Origin: Schistocephalus solidus | Lineage: Eukaryota; Platyhelminthes; Cestoda; Diphyllobothriidea; Diphyllobothriidae | DNA: 64,000 bases | Direction: 5' to 3' | NCBI GenBank assembly: GCA_017591395.1 | Contig: WEDG01002533.1 | Coordinates: forward strand, 29,067-93,066 | Shown here: one piece after another, positions 21,301-33,759 of the stretch | How positions within the stretch are numbered: position 1 is the first letter of the stretch | Layout of the letters: each line of letters starts with the position of its first letter | Made by a program: the position numbers and the translations under genes | The notes under the pieces: generated by a model | Told to the model about the DNA's origin: nothing | Databases searched by the model: none | Seen by the model: the letters and a program-made list of their open reading frames with translations, nothing else

Positions 21301-24300
21301 AATCAATATACGAACAAATCAGAATGGCTCCCGAGACACTGGAAAAAAACGAAAATTGTTTTACAGTTCCAAAATTCAAAAACGTCCCAGCGATCCAACG
21401 TCTTGTTCATAAGATTCGCGACAATATGAAATGCACTTTCAATTTCTAATAGAAAATGTCAAACATAAAAAGAATTTTAAAAAACTAATCACGTGCTATT
21501 TGCTTAATAATATTACACATCTATATTGCTAACATAGTATTTGGGCCGAAAGTGCTCTGATAACACCACATTCAGGAAGTAACATTCGTGCATACGTATT
21601 CTGAATGTTTTGTATTCGGCAACGGATACTTCGTCCCGCTTTTCGGCGATAGCTAATTCAATGCCGGTCACGTAATTTTCTGAACCCTCCACATATGCTG
21701 CTATATGTATGCACCTAAAAGTCGTTGTGTTCAACAATCAAGCTGCAAATTCAACTGGCATTTGCGTGGCTGCTAATAACGGCGATAGCTATTTACATGT
21801 CGACTGGAAATTCAGGCAAGAATCTTCTACTTGTTTCACGTCCATCTTGAACCTCCTTTGATGATAAATTTAATTTATTTTATTTAATTTTATTTAATCA
21901 CCTGTTACACTTTCATGGTATGAGCAAGTCACAGCTGGTGGTAAGTGACCCACATGTATAATAAATGACAACTCTCTGGCTTTACGCAAGGGTCCTCATG
22001 TTTATTATGTTTTTATCCACTATTTCAAAAGCACCTGTTTTTCGACTGTTAAAACTTATTTTAAAAAAATTCGTTCACTTTAAATTTCAAATTTTTACCC
22101 ATAGCCTCTTTATTTTTATACAAAATTTTATGATTTTTGAAAAGTTAACTTAAGACATATTTGCAAAAAGTTTTTTAACCCTGCCTTTAATAACTATATT
22201 TTTTGCGTTTTTTCGCATCCACAACAAACCTTGCGCAAAGGGTTTAATCGAGATTTATAAAACGATCAGTTCTAATGGTTTTAATATGCCGACTGGAGGA
22301 TAACATTGAAAGTTTCTTTATGTTGAACTTTTCTTGCTCCTAATCCATTTTCACCTTTTTATGCGAGTAGTTCAATTATCTCTAATTAGTCGGCAAACTC
22401 CAACTCTGAATCAAATGTGTTCCTATCTGATTGGAAGTAAGTATTCCTGCGAATCGATCGAAGACATTTGAAACCTCTGTCGAAAAATACACTTGAACTT
22501 CCATAACAGATTACGCTTAACCCTCAAAATAATAACTCAGATGCATTCATCGCAATACTGTTAAGCTGTATGATTTTCAAGAATGGCTCTTTATAAACCT
22601 TGGAATGAGTTTTATTACTTAAAACAAACCCCAAAACCTTTAGCACTGCTATTTAGGCATACAACCAAAATACTGCTTAATTTAATTATTAAAAAATGCG
22701 TTTGATTAATGAGTTTTCCTATTTTGGAAGGATTTAAAGGTAACCAAGAAAATTCCTAGCAATAAACTTATAAAAACGGATATTGTGTCTCTAGGAACGG
22801 CACTTTTTAGCTCTTTAATATCCTACGATGCGTGTCAAAATTATGAACCCGTTATTTGTCACTGATGCCGGACTATAACTTTTGTGTACGGAAGTAAAAA
22901 TGTATTGCCTATATTGCGTCGGAGGTGTTTCCGAGTCAAATAAAGCTTTAAAAGCACACTGACAGAGGTGCAGAAATTTCTTTAAGAAGTTTAAATTGAA
23001 TATTCTCCTGTCCTGAAGCGATTTACTCGTTAAGTTCCCTTTCAGCAAAAATGAAAAAATAATGTTATTTAGGCTTGGAGTCGACAGGTCCTCTAATGAA
23101 GCACGAAGAACACTTGCGTCATTATTCTGTATGGCCCAAACGAACTGTGAAATTCGATCGGTTTCATCCATGTTTTCAGTAATTTAAACATCCATGGAAG
23201 TTTTCCTCATCGGCATTTCATGTTTTCTCCTTCGACAACTGAGAATATAGCTTGACACTTACCTCTGATGCTGTGGTGCCATTTATTAGCCAAATCGAAT
23301 TGAACAAACGCCGCATTTTAACAATTGCGTTTCGTTGTTTGTTATCATATATTCTAATCATGCTAATATACGCAATTTGTTTTGACTCGCAGTATTATCT
23401 CAAAAATGTATGCATTCTGTTTGTTTCTCTTTTTCAGCGATGGTTTTTCTGATGCATACTCGTTAGTGGGTCATGCTTTTTGGAAAGCTGGATAAAACCA
23501 TTCTGAGATGACTCCTTATCCTTAATGACAGCATTGAGGTCAACTGGAGCTCGCATCTCGTAAAACATACCTCATCAAACCTATCATATTTTAGGCTTCG
23601 CACAACCAAAAGCCTGTATTTTTCACGCGATTCAACATGCATTTTTATTGACCTTTTTAGCAACGGTTTATTTTCCTTATCTTTTCTAAGCTTGTTTCTC
23701 CTAGAACTAGAGAAAGGACCATGGTGAATTTAGGGTCATTTCTTAAAAAAACATTTTCTTTCCCTCTTCTATCCAATGCCCCAGAATGTTTCGCAATTTC
23801 ACCAGTCATTCTGAAGTTGGAATGCATGTGGATGTACACAGTCTATAATACTCCCATTTCATTTAATATTAACCATTTAAAGAATTTAATTTTTGTCCTG
23901 GTATGATGAGGCTACGCGTTTAATGAAGTCTTTTCATAAGATTTTTGTTTCATGCCCCACAGAGGACAGGAATTTACACTTTTGACGTTTCATTATATCA
24001 TTCTGAAATGCGTTTGCTTCATTAGCCTTCTCTTCCAACTAACCTTCTTTTTTACGCATTTTTTCGCCAACCCTCTATTCATAAATAAAGGCCTGTTAAA
24101 TTCTGCATACATTAACAGGCAATAAGGTAGTTCAATATTAATTTCCAAACACGGCTTTCTATTGTTCTTTTAGGAAATTCTCTGCGTTAACATAAAAAAA
24201 TATAAATAAAAGAATAATTTTGAATTCAAGCTAAGAAGGCTCCACCATTATAAACTTAGTATGGTGGTGTTAATAAATACGCTGTGAATAATTGCTGCCC

Positions 24301-25070
24301 TAGGTGAACTGCCATGTTAAAAGTAGAAATAAGAAGTTTGGTAGGAATATCCTATTCGAAATGATTCACTATTTTTTAAACAATAATCAAAAAGGCTTTA
24401 TGTTTACGGGGGACTAGTAAAGAAGCATTAAGAAACCATGAACGGTTAATTTGGTGGCGGATTTTGGTGAGGCACCAATTGAAAAGAAGAAACTATGAGA
24501 AAAGAACTGGTTCCCTAAAAATTTAAGAGCTCGAGTTGATGGGATTGGTACAATGCCGTGGGATATAACAGTGATATTGGTGACAACCTATGAGGGTTTT
24601 GAACGCTCCATGTCAGGTTTATGATAAAATAACAGACAGTGCTATTTATATTTACCATCGAGGAGGTGAGATAACAGGGTCAAAACTAAGAAAACCAGCA
24701 ATAATAAAGTCAAAAGAGTTGGTTTACATTTTAAAATAAATGAATTTGTAAATTTCAAAAGATTGATATTTTCCCTGTGGAAACCTTTTTCCTAAATCTT
24801 TGAAATTTAATTGTATTTGTAACTTTTTATCAACTAAACACAACTGCGGTTACATCATTTAACAACAGGGAATCATATACGGTTTTCAACAGTTTGACCC
24901 GACAAAGCCTTATACAAATGCTTGCTGTTTTACATTAAAAGGACGAAATCTAAAAATTATTTCTTGAAATAAAGTTGATATATTGTAGGTTTAATTTATT
25001 TCCAGCGAAAGAAAATTTACTTTAGTTGATATACCTAGTTCATATTTGACTTATTGACACAGTGATATAA
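21301..25070. other. mostly unassigned AT-rich DNA
   Basis: Apart from the open frame at 22815-23171 listed separately, no domain, RNA gene or repeat was recognised on either strand. Confidence 0.35.
22815..23171 (-). CDS. hypothetical 118-residue ORF
   Basis: An intact minus ORF starts M-D-E-T-D-R-I-S-Q-F with purines before the ATG (GAAAACATGG) and ends I-L-T-R-I-V-G-Y. It has no signal peptide, is predicted soluble, with likely helices (N-F-L-K-K-F-L-H-L-C-Q-C-A-F-K-A-L-F), and has a balanced composition unlike the low-complexity frames around it. No TATA box or splice partner is evident. It could be a single-exon gene, a first exon, or a retroelement fragment. I do not recognise the family. 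Confidence 0.3.
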   Translation of the reverse strand: MDETDRISQFVWAIQNNDASVLRASLEDLSTPSLNNIIFSFLLKGNLTSKSLQDRRIFNLNFLKKFLHLCQCAFKALFDSETPPTQYRQYIFTSVHKSYSPASVTNNGFIILTRIVGY

Positions 25071-25077
25071 ATGTAAA

Positions 25078-25117
25078 GGCCTGATGAGAATTTATCGAAA
25101 GCTAACGTATGCTTGCC
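25078..25117 (+). ncRNA. candidate minimal hammerhead ribozyme
   Basis: GGC (25078-25080), CTGATGA (25081-25087), a 2-bp stem II (GA/TC) with loop ATTTA, GAAA (25097-25100), then stem III AGC/GCT (25100-25102 with 25111-25113) around an 8-nt loop, T at the cleavage position (25114), and GCC (25115-25117) closing stem I. Every invariant core position is present, and the cleavage triplet would be C-U-U. The stems are very short (3, 2 and 3 bp) and no loop-loop contact is obvious, so activity is doubtful. Hammerheads are known in Penelope-like and SINE-like elements of flatworms. Confidence 0.35.
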
Positions 25118-26186
25118 AAATTGTCTTTTGAATACCAGTTCATGTTATATTTCATCCTGAATAGCCACTTCGCCCATTCTTTTTTCAGTTGTAACTTGTC
25201 ACCTGGTGGATTTTTGCTTGTAGTTCTTTGTTTATTTTTACATATCTTACAAATACTACATTATTTTTAGGCAAAATGTCACGAGTAAAACTAATCCTTT
25301 CATATTATATCTTTTAAAAATACTGGTATTCTAAATTCAATATTAAACCTCAGTCAGCGCTTAGAGGAAAATGTCATCTTAGTGTAAAATTTCCCATAGA
25401 GCTAACAACCATTAAAATGAAGTAACCTAACGACATCAACCTGGACATCCTTAATAATTTGATATCTCAATATGGTTCCATTTTTACTATCCTCCGTAAC
25501 GTTTTTGATGGTAGGTCGTCCTCACTCACCTCTCAACAATGCGAAACAAATGAACTGATTATACACTTGGTTAGTTGTGAGTCAAATGACCGACATAACG
25601 TTCCAAAGAACAACATCATCCTGTACGTCGCATTACTTTTCCTTTACTCATGCGGCTTGAACTTAATAGTCGCGGAAGCTAAAAGATTGTCTTATCTTAC
25701 AAACACCCGTTCATTCTGGTCAAACTATTTTTGCGATTGAAGTTGATAAAATTTTCTCTAAGCATAATGAGAGCTCAATATTTGACGAAAGACAGTCGGT
25801 TTATCTGTAAAGATAAAAATGACGTTGAACGTGTGGTTTTGCCCCCGTACGCAAACGAGAAACCCAGGTCCTTATCTACAATACCAAACGTAACTTGCTA
25901 ACACATCAGCAGAGTTCAAAAGATGCGCACGTTCATGTTAGCTATTTTGCTTACCCAAAGTGTCCAAAATTTAAAAAAATGATTTTTTCTACATAGCTAA
26001 TGGTTTTTCTAAAATTATTTTTCTCTTATTTCAATGCGCATTTTCCGCCTAATTATTCTTACTTCCTTAAAATATCATTTCTATGCCATCCCCTATCCTT
26101 CCACGCTTTGTAATCAAATGTCCCGTTGTTTGATGGTCCACATTCTTTAAACAGAACCATTTTCACAAACGTTTGACAAGAATGAT

Positions 26187-28900
26187 TTGTTTCCTTTATT
26201 TTTTGTCACCAGTTTTCTTCTCCATCACCAAATCTGCCTTTTTATAAATACTGATAAGCGTTACCTGCAGATCGAGAATACGCCGAGTTCAGTTTCACTC
26301 AATGCGAAATCAGTTGTCAATAAGATAAATGACCTAAGAACAGTAGCTGTTGAGTTTAATTCAGATGAACTGTTCATCACTTAGTTCTGAACTCCCTGTT
26401 TTGTTTCTGAGTTAACGCTTGCTTTAGATAATCTTAATTTGAACCGAGTAGACCTGCTGAAATACGTGTCGGAATTTGATTCTTCATATAAAGTCTTCCT
26501 TTGAACATTTCCCTTTTTCAGCTGAGCATTTCGTCGTTTTCTGGAAATGTATGCTTTGCTTCAGTGATCATCTTGCATGTTATTCTTGCCATAAAAGCGA
26601 GCTATTCGAACTATTTTAAAAATTTTCAGGGACCCAATTTTATGTCGAAATAATCGTTGTCAATTTCTATCTACCAGACATTGAATTGGGCGGGTAACTT
26701 GACCCAAGTGCGATTAAACTCATGGCTCCCGGTGGGGCCTCGTAGCTCAGTTGGCTAGAGCGTTGGCTGTACTAAAGCCTTCCCTCTTGCTGGCGTGGGT
26801 TCGAATCCCACCGAGGCCGCCGAGTTTTTCACAAGTGGGTCAAAAGAAAAATTACTTTCCGCCAAAAGATCATAAATTGGTCGATACCATTAACTTTTCA
26901 AATATTTTCCAACTGGTCAGTTCAGTGACTTGAAATGACAAAATTTTCGATTACATTTTTCCAATGAAAGCCGACCCCCTCTTTATGATTTTTCATCATT
27001 ATCTTTTAATGAATGATCACAAACTTATTCACTGTTGTTTTCCAGTCTATCTTCCTACAAAGCCTCAGGTAAATGTAGTAACTTCGACTTCGCTAACAAA
27101 AAACATGCATTTTTTAATAATTTCCTAAGCACACTTGATTGACATAGTATTTTTATAATCAACAATTCAAACTCTATCATTAAATCTTTTAAAATTTTGG
27201 ATCGCGCGAGATAGGTATAGGGAGACTCGTAAACTAATTGATGCAAATTCATCCAATTCTGTTGCTTAGGTCTTGCGTTTCGATCATCGGCTAAGTGCCT
27301 GAATGTAACTTCGCCTTTATTTGACAACAACGAAAATTTCGTCACAGAGGACTTGATAGAGAAGAAATTTTAAATTCATTATTCGCAGACCGCTTTATCT
27401 TTGAAAATAGCTTCAATCCCTTAACTTCTCAGCATTCAAATTTAAATGTTATGTCTACCAACCAATTATTTTTCGCCAGCAATAATTCAACAAGAAATCG
27501 CTAACAAATAAATTCAAATTCATTTGGAATTGAGAACATTCCAAACTCAATTATTTAGCAAAAAAGATATTTTACACTTTTTCTACACAAATTATTTTCA
27601 TTATTTCTCGAAAACGTTTTCTCTCTCGATTATTGGAAAACTTATATTATAAAACCACTTTATAAATCTAGTTCCTGCTCTGACACTCATAAGTATCCAG
27701 TTCATATATTGCCCTCGCTTGCTAAGCTATTTGCTAAATTAATTGCATTACAAATTACGGATTTTTGCATAATTAATGAAATTGTCAACTACTCCATGCG
27801 TTGCTTTTTATCAGACCACTCTTGTTAAAACGTCTTACGTCTGTTCTAAATTTACTTACCAATCTTCGTAATAGTTATCTATTTTGATCTTAGTAAGGCA
27901 TTCGATAAAGTCCCTCATAGACGAATTCTAGCTTAACTTGAGGCTATAAGATATCGTTGTCACGTATCTGGATTTATTAGATCATAACTATAAAGCGGGG
28001 TCCTCATATTTAAGTGCTATTCCAATTGTGAATCGTGCTCTCGAAAGTAACGTATTAGGTCCTCGGTTTTTCTAACTTTACTTAAATGACATTTCATCGA
28101 TAGTTTAACATTCTTAATCTTTTATTTATGCAGCGGACCTCAACTGCGTGTATTCTTTCTCTACCTTTACGGCTGATTGTTGCCAGGAACAAATTCAATC
28201 GACCTAAGACGTTATTTCCGCGTGTAGTTCCACATTGCTAATGGAGTTCTCACCTTTCAAGTGTCGCTACATGAGATTTGGCTATTTTTTTAGGTCTTCC
28301 CTCATGGACTAAGGCTTACGATATACTGTTAAATAAGATCTTTCGCCTCATGCCGATAGAACTACGGCCAAGGCTGCTAAGATTTGCGGCTTTATTTCTT
28401 ATAATTTCTACCTTCATAAAATAAAAATTGGACACTTTTGTATGTTTTCACTTTTCGTTCTTGAATATTGCTGTTTTTTCTTTGGTTTAATGAACGAAAC
28501 TATCCATTGAAAATTAAAAATGTCCAAAGGCATTTCACAAAAAAATATTTTAAATCCGTCTCTTTTCAAAAACGTCCTAATAAATAAGATGCCCGCGGAC
28601 AAATCTTAAATTTATTTTTGTCCGGTGACGGCAAGCTGTCTTTTGTCCCATTTTTCGACTAAATATTATCTTAAATGTCCCCAAGCTTTCTGTCATTTCC
28701 CCCGTTAGTCTTCCTTATAACCAAAGAGTTCTGCGCTAATTATACCTCCTTCTTCATCCCCCACGTGTAAACGCTCTATCAGCTCTGCTTCTTGGTATAG
28801 TTTTCTTTGGAAAAACTTGCCTATTAAAATAAGGTCGTAAACTAGTCTATCTGCAATCAAGCGGAGACTGTACATTTATTTTAACACTGATTATATTTAC
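26187..28900 (+). pseudogene. CR1/jockey-like non-LTR element, EN and RT, split by a SINE-like insert
   Basis: The order along the plus strand is that of an endonuclease-RT polyprotein. Endonuclease start: N-A-K-S-V-V-N-K-I-N-D-L-R-T-V (26290). Endonuclease middle: F-Y-L-P-D-I-E-L near 26665, matching G-D-F-N-L-P-D-I-x-W. After the insert at 26699-26843: L-V-D-T-I-N-F-S-N-I-F-Q-L-V-S near 26880. RT: H-I-L-P-S-L-A-K-L-F-A-K-L-I near 27705, and motif A Y-F-D-L-S-K-A-F-D-K-V-P-H near 27877. Next comes V-L-G-P-R near 28050, and C-terminal W-K-N-L-P-I-K near 28810. Many stops and frameshifts are present, so the copy is dead; the RT catalytic Asp of motif A is preserved. Confidence 0.7.
26699..26843 (+). 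repeat. SINE-like element with tRNA-like core and terminal inverted repeats
   Basis: The tRNA-like part, 26736-26819, folds as a cloverleaf. A 7-bp acceptor GGCCTCG/CGAGGCC, D-arm TAGCTCAGTTGGCTAGAG, anticodon stem GGCT/AGCC around GTACTAA (U33 present, nominal anticodon ACT), a long class II variable arm, and a perfect 5-bp T-stem GTGGG/CCCAC around TTCGAAT. The whole unit begins TTGACCCA (26699-26706) and ends TGGGTCAA (26836-26843), an exact 8-bp inverted repeat. It interrupts the endonuclease of the surrounding non-LTR element and is the best-preserved relative of the heads at 3614-4375. ACT is not a usual Ser anticodon, so it is more likely a repeat than a working tRNA gene. Confidence 0.75.
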
Positions 28901-30135
28901 CTTTTTTTCTCATCTTTTCCCAGAAGCTTTTCCATGACTTGGTGAAAGGACCACTGGGAATTTATGTGACATCCTTGAAAATATTATTTTTACCTCGAGT
29001 CTTCATGATCCATGCTGTCTCCTTCTATCACAAATTACTCAACAGATGAAGCCATTCAGACGTACACATTCGGACGTACACAGTACACAATGTTCTGATT
29101 GCGTTGGGTACGTTCCACTATCTTAATGCAATTTTTGATCCTAAGAGGCTGACATCTCAAGTGCAAATAATTTGGAAGACGTCAAACTAAGGCACACCAG
29201 AGTAAGTCTTGACATCTCAGTAACATGGATGGATTGATGACGTTAGTAAGAAGAACAAGAAAAGGGAGGCGTTTTAAAACGGGGGCTTTTGATTTATAGT
29301 CTGAGGGGTTGGGTATGTGGACAGCATGCATGGCTACGTAACTGAAAAACCGTCTCCATAATTCCCAGTATTCCTTGCTGGAGATCATGGAGACAGTGCG
29401 ATCAATCACAGTCATCTTAGAGACCAAGCAAGAAGATGAGGATCATCAATGCGTAGGCTGCTTCGACAGACTTAAGTTATTGCTGCCGGCGCAAGCTGAG
29501 AAATACACCATCATCGTCAATATGTCAATTATGGTTGTTAAGAGATGAAGGTAAAAGCCGCAAATACCATCAATACATGGGGATGCAGACAATATCGACG
29601 GATTTATCAGCAAATTAAAAGCAGGGAATTAAAAAAAACTTACATGTTATAGGAACAATTCTGACCGTTTTTCCCAATAGGATGCTTTTCAAAGTCAGGA
29701 AGCTGAAATTTCGGGAATGAAACAGCTATGTTTTGTCCATTTGCTTCCTGACTATATTGTATATTGCATATTTAGAAGGTAACAGGCATAGCCTTGTTGA
29801 AATTTTTTACATACAATCGAAATTATAAATGTAAGTATATAAATACAATAGGAAATACAGTTTAAAATTTTACATCAAACGTGTAACGGTACGATACACA
29901 TAAATTAAAATCAAGAAGTAAAACGAATGGCTGACTGAAGATAGTCCTGCTGGGTGTGCTGTAGCAATCTTACTGTCATTGGAACATATCCACCATATTC
30001 GACGTCATAATTTCGCTTAAAAACTGGTTTCCATGGTCGAGTCACTCGCTGGCCGAAATAAATTTTTGTTGATCTAGTCGTTTACATTCACCTTTAACAT
30101 TATATGGATGACCGCACCGGTTAGTTTTGCTTGTT
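28901..30135. other. unassigned DNA
   Basis: No feature supported. The 81-codon minus frame at 29182-29427 has no recognised domain. Confidence 0.35.
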
Positions 30136-31070
30136 AACTCAAATCATTCTTCAAATTTCAGTAAACAGGCATGTCCGTGGATAATTGGGGATGACCATAA
30201 CAGGCAAAGTCTCATTTTTCTATAAGATAAAGGCAACATGTTATACTTGATACGTCTTTTTGGATATGACAGGGTCCTTAGACCATTCACCAATTTTGTC
30301 AACCATCTTTGCACATGCTCGATGGGATTACTGCCTTTCTTCATTCAAGGCATCCATGCTGATATTCCGTATACCAAATACGGTCTTACTTAAGTAATTA
30401 AGATCTACAAAAAATCTTCATTAGGAAAGACTATGTTTGCGCGCCTGATCTAGTGCATGATGGTCGTCGCCTTTTCGATGACTTGTTTATAGTGTTCGGT
30501 GGGCATTAGGTTTTATGCTATCTAGATACCTCTATATTTGAGCTTTTCAACGTCTTTTATTGGAATTCCGTTGAGAAAGTACTGATGTTTGGGAAAATAT
30601 CTTCTCGCAGGTTCCTAGTGTAAGACAAAACATTTAGGCATATTAAACTTAAGAAGCCATTGAATTGAACAAATAGCCAATCTGCAAATTTTTTCATGTA
30701 AGTAAAGCCTGTCCTTAACGTTGCTAAGGGTTCAACAGATTTTGTTTAATCTGCAAACATGATGAAATCACAGTCAAGATTATCAATGAAGTTGTTTATA
30801 TAAATGAGGAACAGAAGCGGACCTAAAACTGCACCATGTCGAACGACATTTTCTACTGTAACTCGCTCAGATTCAGCGGTTTCATCAAGTGTTTTTTGTA
30901 TTCTGCATGACAGGAAGCTTTTAATCCATTAAAAGACGTTACTTTTCATACTAAATTGACAAATTTAACGTTAAAGTTGCCGATTAGGTTCGCTATGAAA
31001 CGCCTACGTGAAGTCAAAGAAAATGACATCAACTGCATTGCCTTGGCATATGGAGCTTGTCCATTTTTCC
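30136..31070 (-). pseudogene. CR1-like RT remnant with a broken FADD box
   Basis: On the minus strand, in order: G-N-A-V-D-V-I-F-F-D-F (motif A, 31043-31011), then G-A-V-L-G-P-L-L-F-L-I-Y-I-N-N-F-I-D-N-L and F-I-M-F-A-D-stop (30850-30745), so the second catalytic Asp codon of FADD is replaced by a stop. Next, after a frameshift, I-Q-W-L-L-K-F-N-M-P-K-C (30650) and H-Q-Y-F-L-N-G-I-P-I-K-D-V-E-K-L-K (30580). A separate open frame at 30344-30144 is the C-terminal part (E-H-V-Q-R-W-L-T-K-L-V-N-G-L-R-T-L). The copy is dead. Confidence 0.75.
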
Positions 31071-31689
31071 TGTATTTTTCTGCGGGAATTCATAGTTGGA
31101 TAAGTAAGGTTTTTGACACAGAAGACAGAGGTATAGGAATCGATAATTAAAAATAACGCATTGTATAAGAACAAAGAAAAGTATTGCTTCACTTAATTCC
31201 AATCAGAAATCACAGGCCAGCTTCGAGCCCTCGAACCCCCTATTTGTTCATCAAATGTTATCTCTCAGTAAAGGAACAGCTGGACCCAGAGCGTGGAATG
31301 ATTCTACGAATTAATATTCTCTGAACATTTAGGATTTTGCTGCCGTCACACGCATTCATAACATTTAATAAGGGCAGCAATGTTTCAGGACATACATTAA
31401 ATAAAATTTATGTTTTAATAGGAAGAAAATACTTATGTCATATAAACCAACCTATATTTGCAGCCTTTGCCGGGATTTGATCTCCGTGAAGTGATAGACT
31501 GCGCTAAATAGTTTAAATCAGGCCGGTGTATTTTTAACTTGACCATTTAAAGAGTTAAAAATTGTGAAAGATAATACTGTCAGAATACTTGACAGAGCCA
31601 AGCACATAAAACTGCAATTTGACGAAAAAAAACTGCATCTCCGACTTTGAATTTCCTTGTGACAGCATAAACAAATTATAGTTAATTTT

Positions 31690-32110
31690 CTCAAACCAAA
31701 TATCTGCGATATCTTTTAAATATAAATAAAAACATATCAGGACACCAGCATAAACGAACCATTGGGAAATATCGTTGATTTAATGAACGCAGAGGAGCAG
31801 GCCCAAAACCGTGCCTTCGGGTACACCACTTGTGATCAAGTGAGACGTAGAATAGCTATTACAGACCACGACATTCTAGTAGTTGTTGGATAGAAAGGAC
31901 ACGATTAAGTAAAGTAAAAAAGGCCGGATGCCGATGGGTTCCAATTCTTCCAAAATGCTTCTAAGTGGCAGCTTGAAAAAGGTTTTAACCAAGGTCAAAA
32001 TAAATAACTAGCACTGATTTATATAAAAAGGTTTTTGAGTACCCAAAACGATATTGTCATTGAAAAAAATCAAAACGAGTTCACCATCGGTTGCAGTCAA
32101 GGTAAACATA
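31690..32110 (-). pseudogene. second RT remnant, minus strand
   Basis: Minus frames show L-V-I-Y-F-D-L near 32000, then S-G-V-P-E-G-T-V-L-G-L-L-L near 31820 and I-N-D-I-S near 31780, the motif A and S-G-V-P-Q-G-S-V-L-G-P-L-L segments of non-LTR RT. Stops interrupt both. Because it has its own motif A it is separate from the fragment at 32506-32990. Confidence 0.6.
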
Positions 32111-32505
32111 TTATCTCAGCTTCTTCGCTTTAACAATTAAAACAAATCCGCGTGGTCTTAAACAACGAATAACTTCGAATTTTTTTAAATGCAGGGTTGT
32201 TTATTCCATATTACTATGCATTTTACCAAAACAGACAGACGATTCTTGACTGTGCAAGCTTAGTGTAGAAATAAAAATGCACTGTGATGACAGCCGCTAT
32301 CTGTCAACTTCTATCGATAGGCACCTTTTTCAATTGTCACCTAGCATTCCGAAATTTACCTGGGACATATATGACAAAACACGAAAAATAAGAGCAGGCT
32401 TAGTGCAATAACCTTAATAACTGCACTCCTCACATGTGCGGATTTGACGATAGCATTGGAGATCTAAATACCTTGTGGGCGAGCTCACGTAAGAAGATAC
32501 AAAGT

Positions 32506-32990
32506 TCAGAATTTTACCATGTATGCAAAAAAATGAAAGTAACAGGAGAAGGAGGCATGGTCAACAGGATCGAAATCCTTAGGCAAATCGAAATAAGCTT
32601 TATAATTTGCAACAGTATTTTCCATAGATTTTAAAAAGTGATCAAAGAAAGAAAACTGAAAGGTGTCACAGGACCTTGTTTTGAGGTACCCATGCATGGC
32701 CGTGGTGAGTAGGTTATTTTCGGTTAAATGATATATCATCGAAACTTCGATCAATGTTTCCAAGGTTTTAAAAGCCACGGAAATTGCGTTGATTGGTCGA
32801 AAATCTTCAATAGACGTAACTTTTTTAAAGACTGGGGATAGGCAGCATGTGCGATTCAATCCGCAGACTGGGAAAGGTTGCCCTTTTGATAGCTTGATCC
32901 AATATCTTACACACAAGAGACGAAAAAATATCGTAAGCATCCGCCTTGTTATACTAACCGGGACGCAATCTGATCCAGGAGCATAGATAG
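32506..32990 (-). pseudogene. third RT remnant, fingers and palm start
   Basis: A 144-codon minus frame reads S-P-V-F-K-K-V-T-S-I-E-D-F-R-P-I, F-K-T-L-E-T-L-I-E-V-S-M, L-T-E-N-N-L-L-T-T-A-M-H-G-Y-L and F-D-L-P-K-D-F-D-P-V-D-H. These are the P-I-F-K-K-G-x-x-x-N-Y-R-P-I, Q-H-G-F and F-D-F-S-K-A-F-D-x-V-x-H motifs of CR1-like RT, in order. Motif A keeps its Asp residues, but the frame stops before the catalytic FADD box. Confidence 0.75.
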
Positions 32991-33029
32991 AACAATGCCA
33001 TTAGATAAACAATTTACAAACACCAGTGT

Positions 33030-33400
33030 TAAATCGTTTACAGTTAAGTTTGAACAGAAAGGTCAGCTATTGGCAATGACCATCGACAAAAATCAGTGTG
33101 GACAAACAAATTAGATAAAAGTGCAGACCCTGAAAACAAAAACTCTATTGGCATTTACTGCATTAGCTATAACTTAAATGGAGATTGTGCGATTTTTAGG
33201 AGAAAAATAATGCCCGGTCCTAGGTGAAAAACATACGCGTTTGGTAGGACCGACATGCTGATGAGAACGAATGAGCGTTCAGAGTGCTCTTTATCGTGGA
33301 AAAAATAATTTAACGATAGAGGCTACTTTTCAGCACCGATGGCGTGCTACCAATGCGTGTTGACTGGCTATAATTGTAACCATCAAGGATTCAAGACAGG
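33030..33400 (+). repeat. interspersed repeat, unsplit copy, hammerhead-like stem
   Basis: Same family as 11530-11640 plus 12885-13090. It carries CTGATGA (33258-33264) followed by an exact 5-bp stem GAACG/CGTTC around AATGAG (33265-33280), but the following GAAA has become AGAG. This copy keeps hammerhead stem II and lost the core, the opposite of the copy near 12.94 kb. Confidence 0.6.
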
Positions 33401-33759
33401 GGGAACCTTCGCAGTCACCATCCGTACGCTTAGGGTCGAACGAGGAAAAGACCGCAGAGATCATGAAGGCTATGGTAGAATTGCCAGAGAAGCAACCAAG
33501 ATACTCTCATTGCTGATTTCTCAGCCCAAAACGATATTTTAAAAGTCCGATAAGGGTCAACACCGCGACACTGCTCCACGAGGGTAAATGGAACAAAATG
33601 GTAGGCTGCTTAAGCGCATAGTATTAAAGGATAATGGGACATCCAACATTTGAGTATAAAGAAATCAACATAATGCGAAAAAAAAGTGTTAGGTGGCATG
33701 AGAATCTATAATCAATCTGAGGCCTGTTCAGCTCAGTATTCAGTTTGTATTTATGATGA

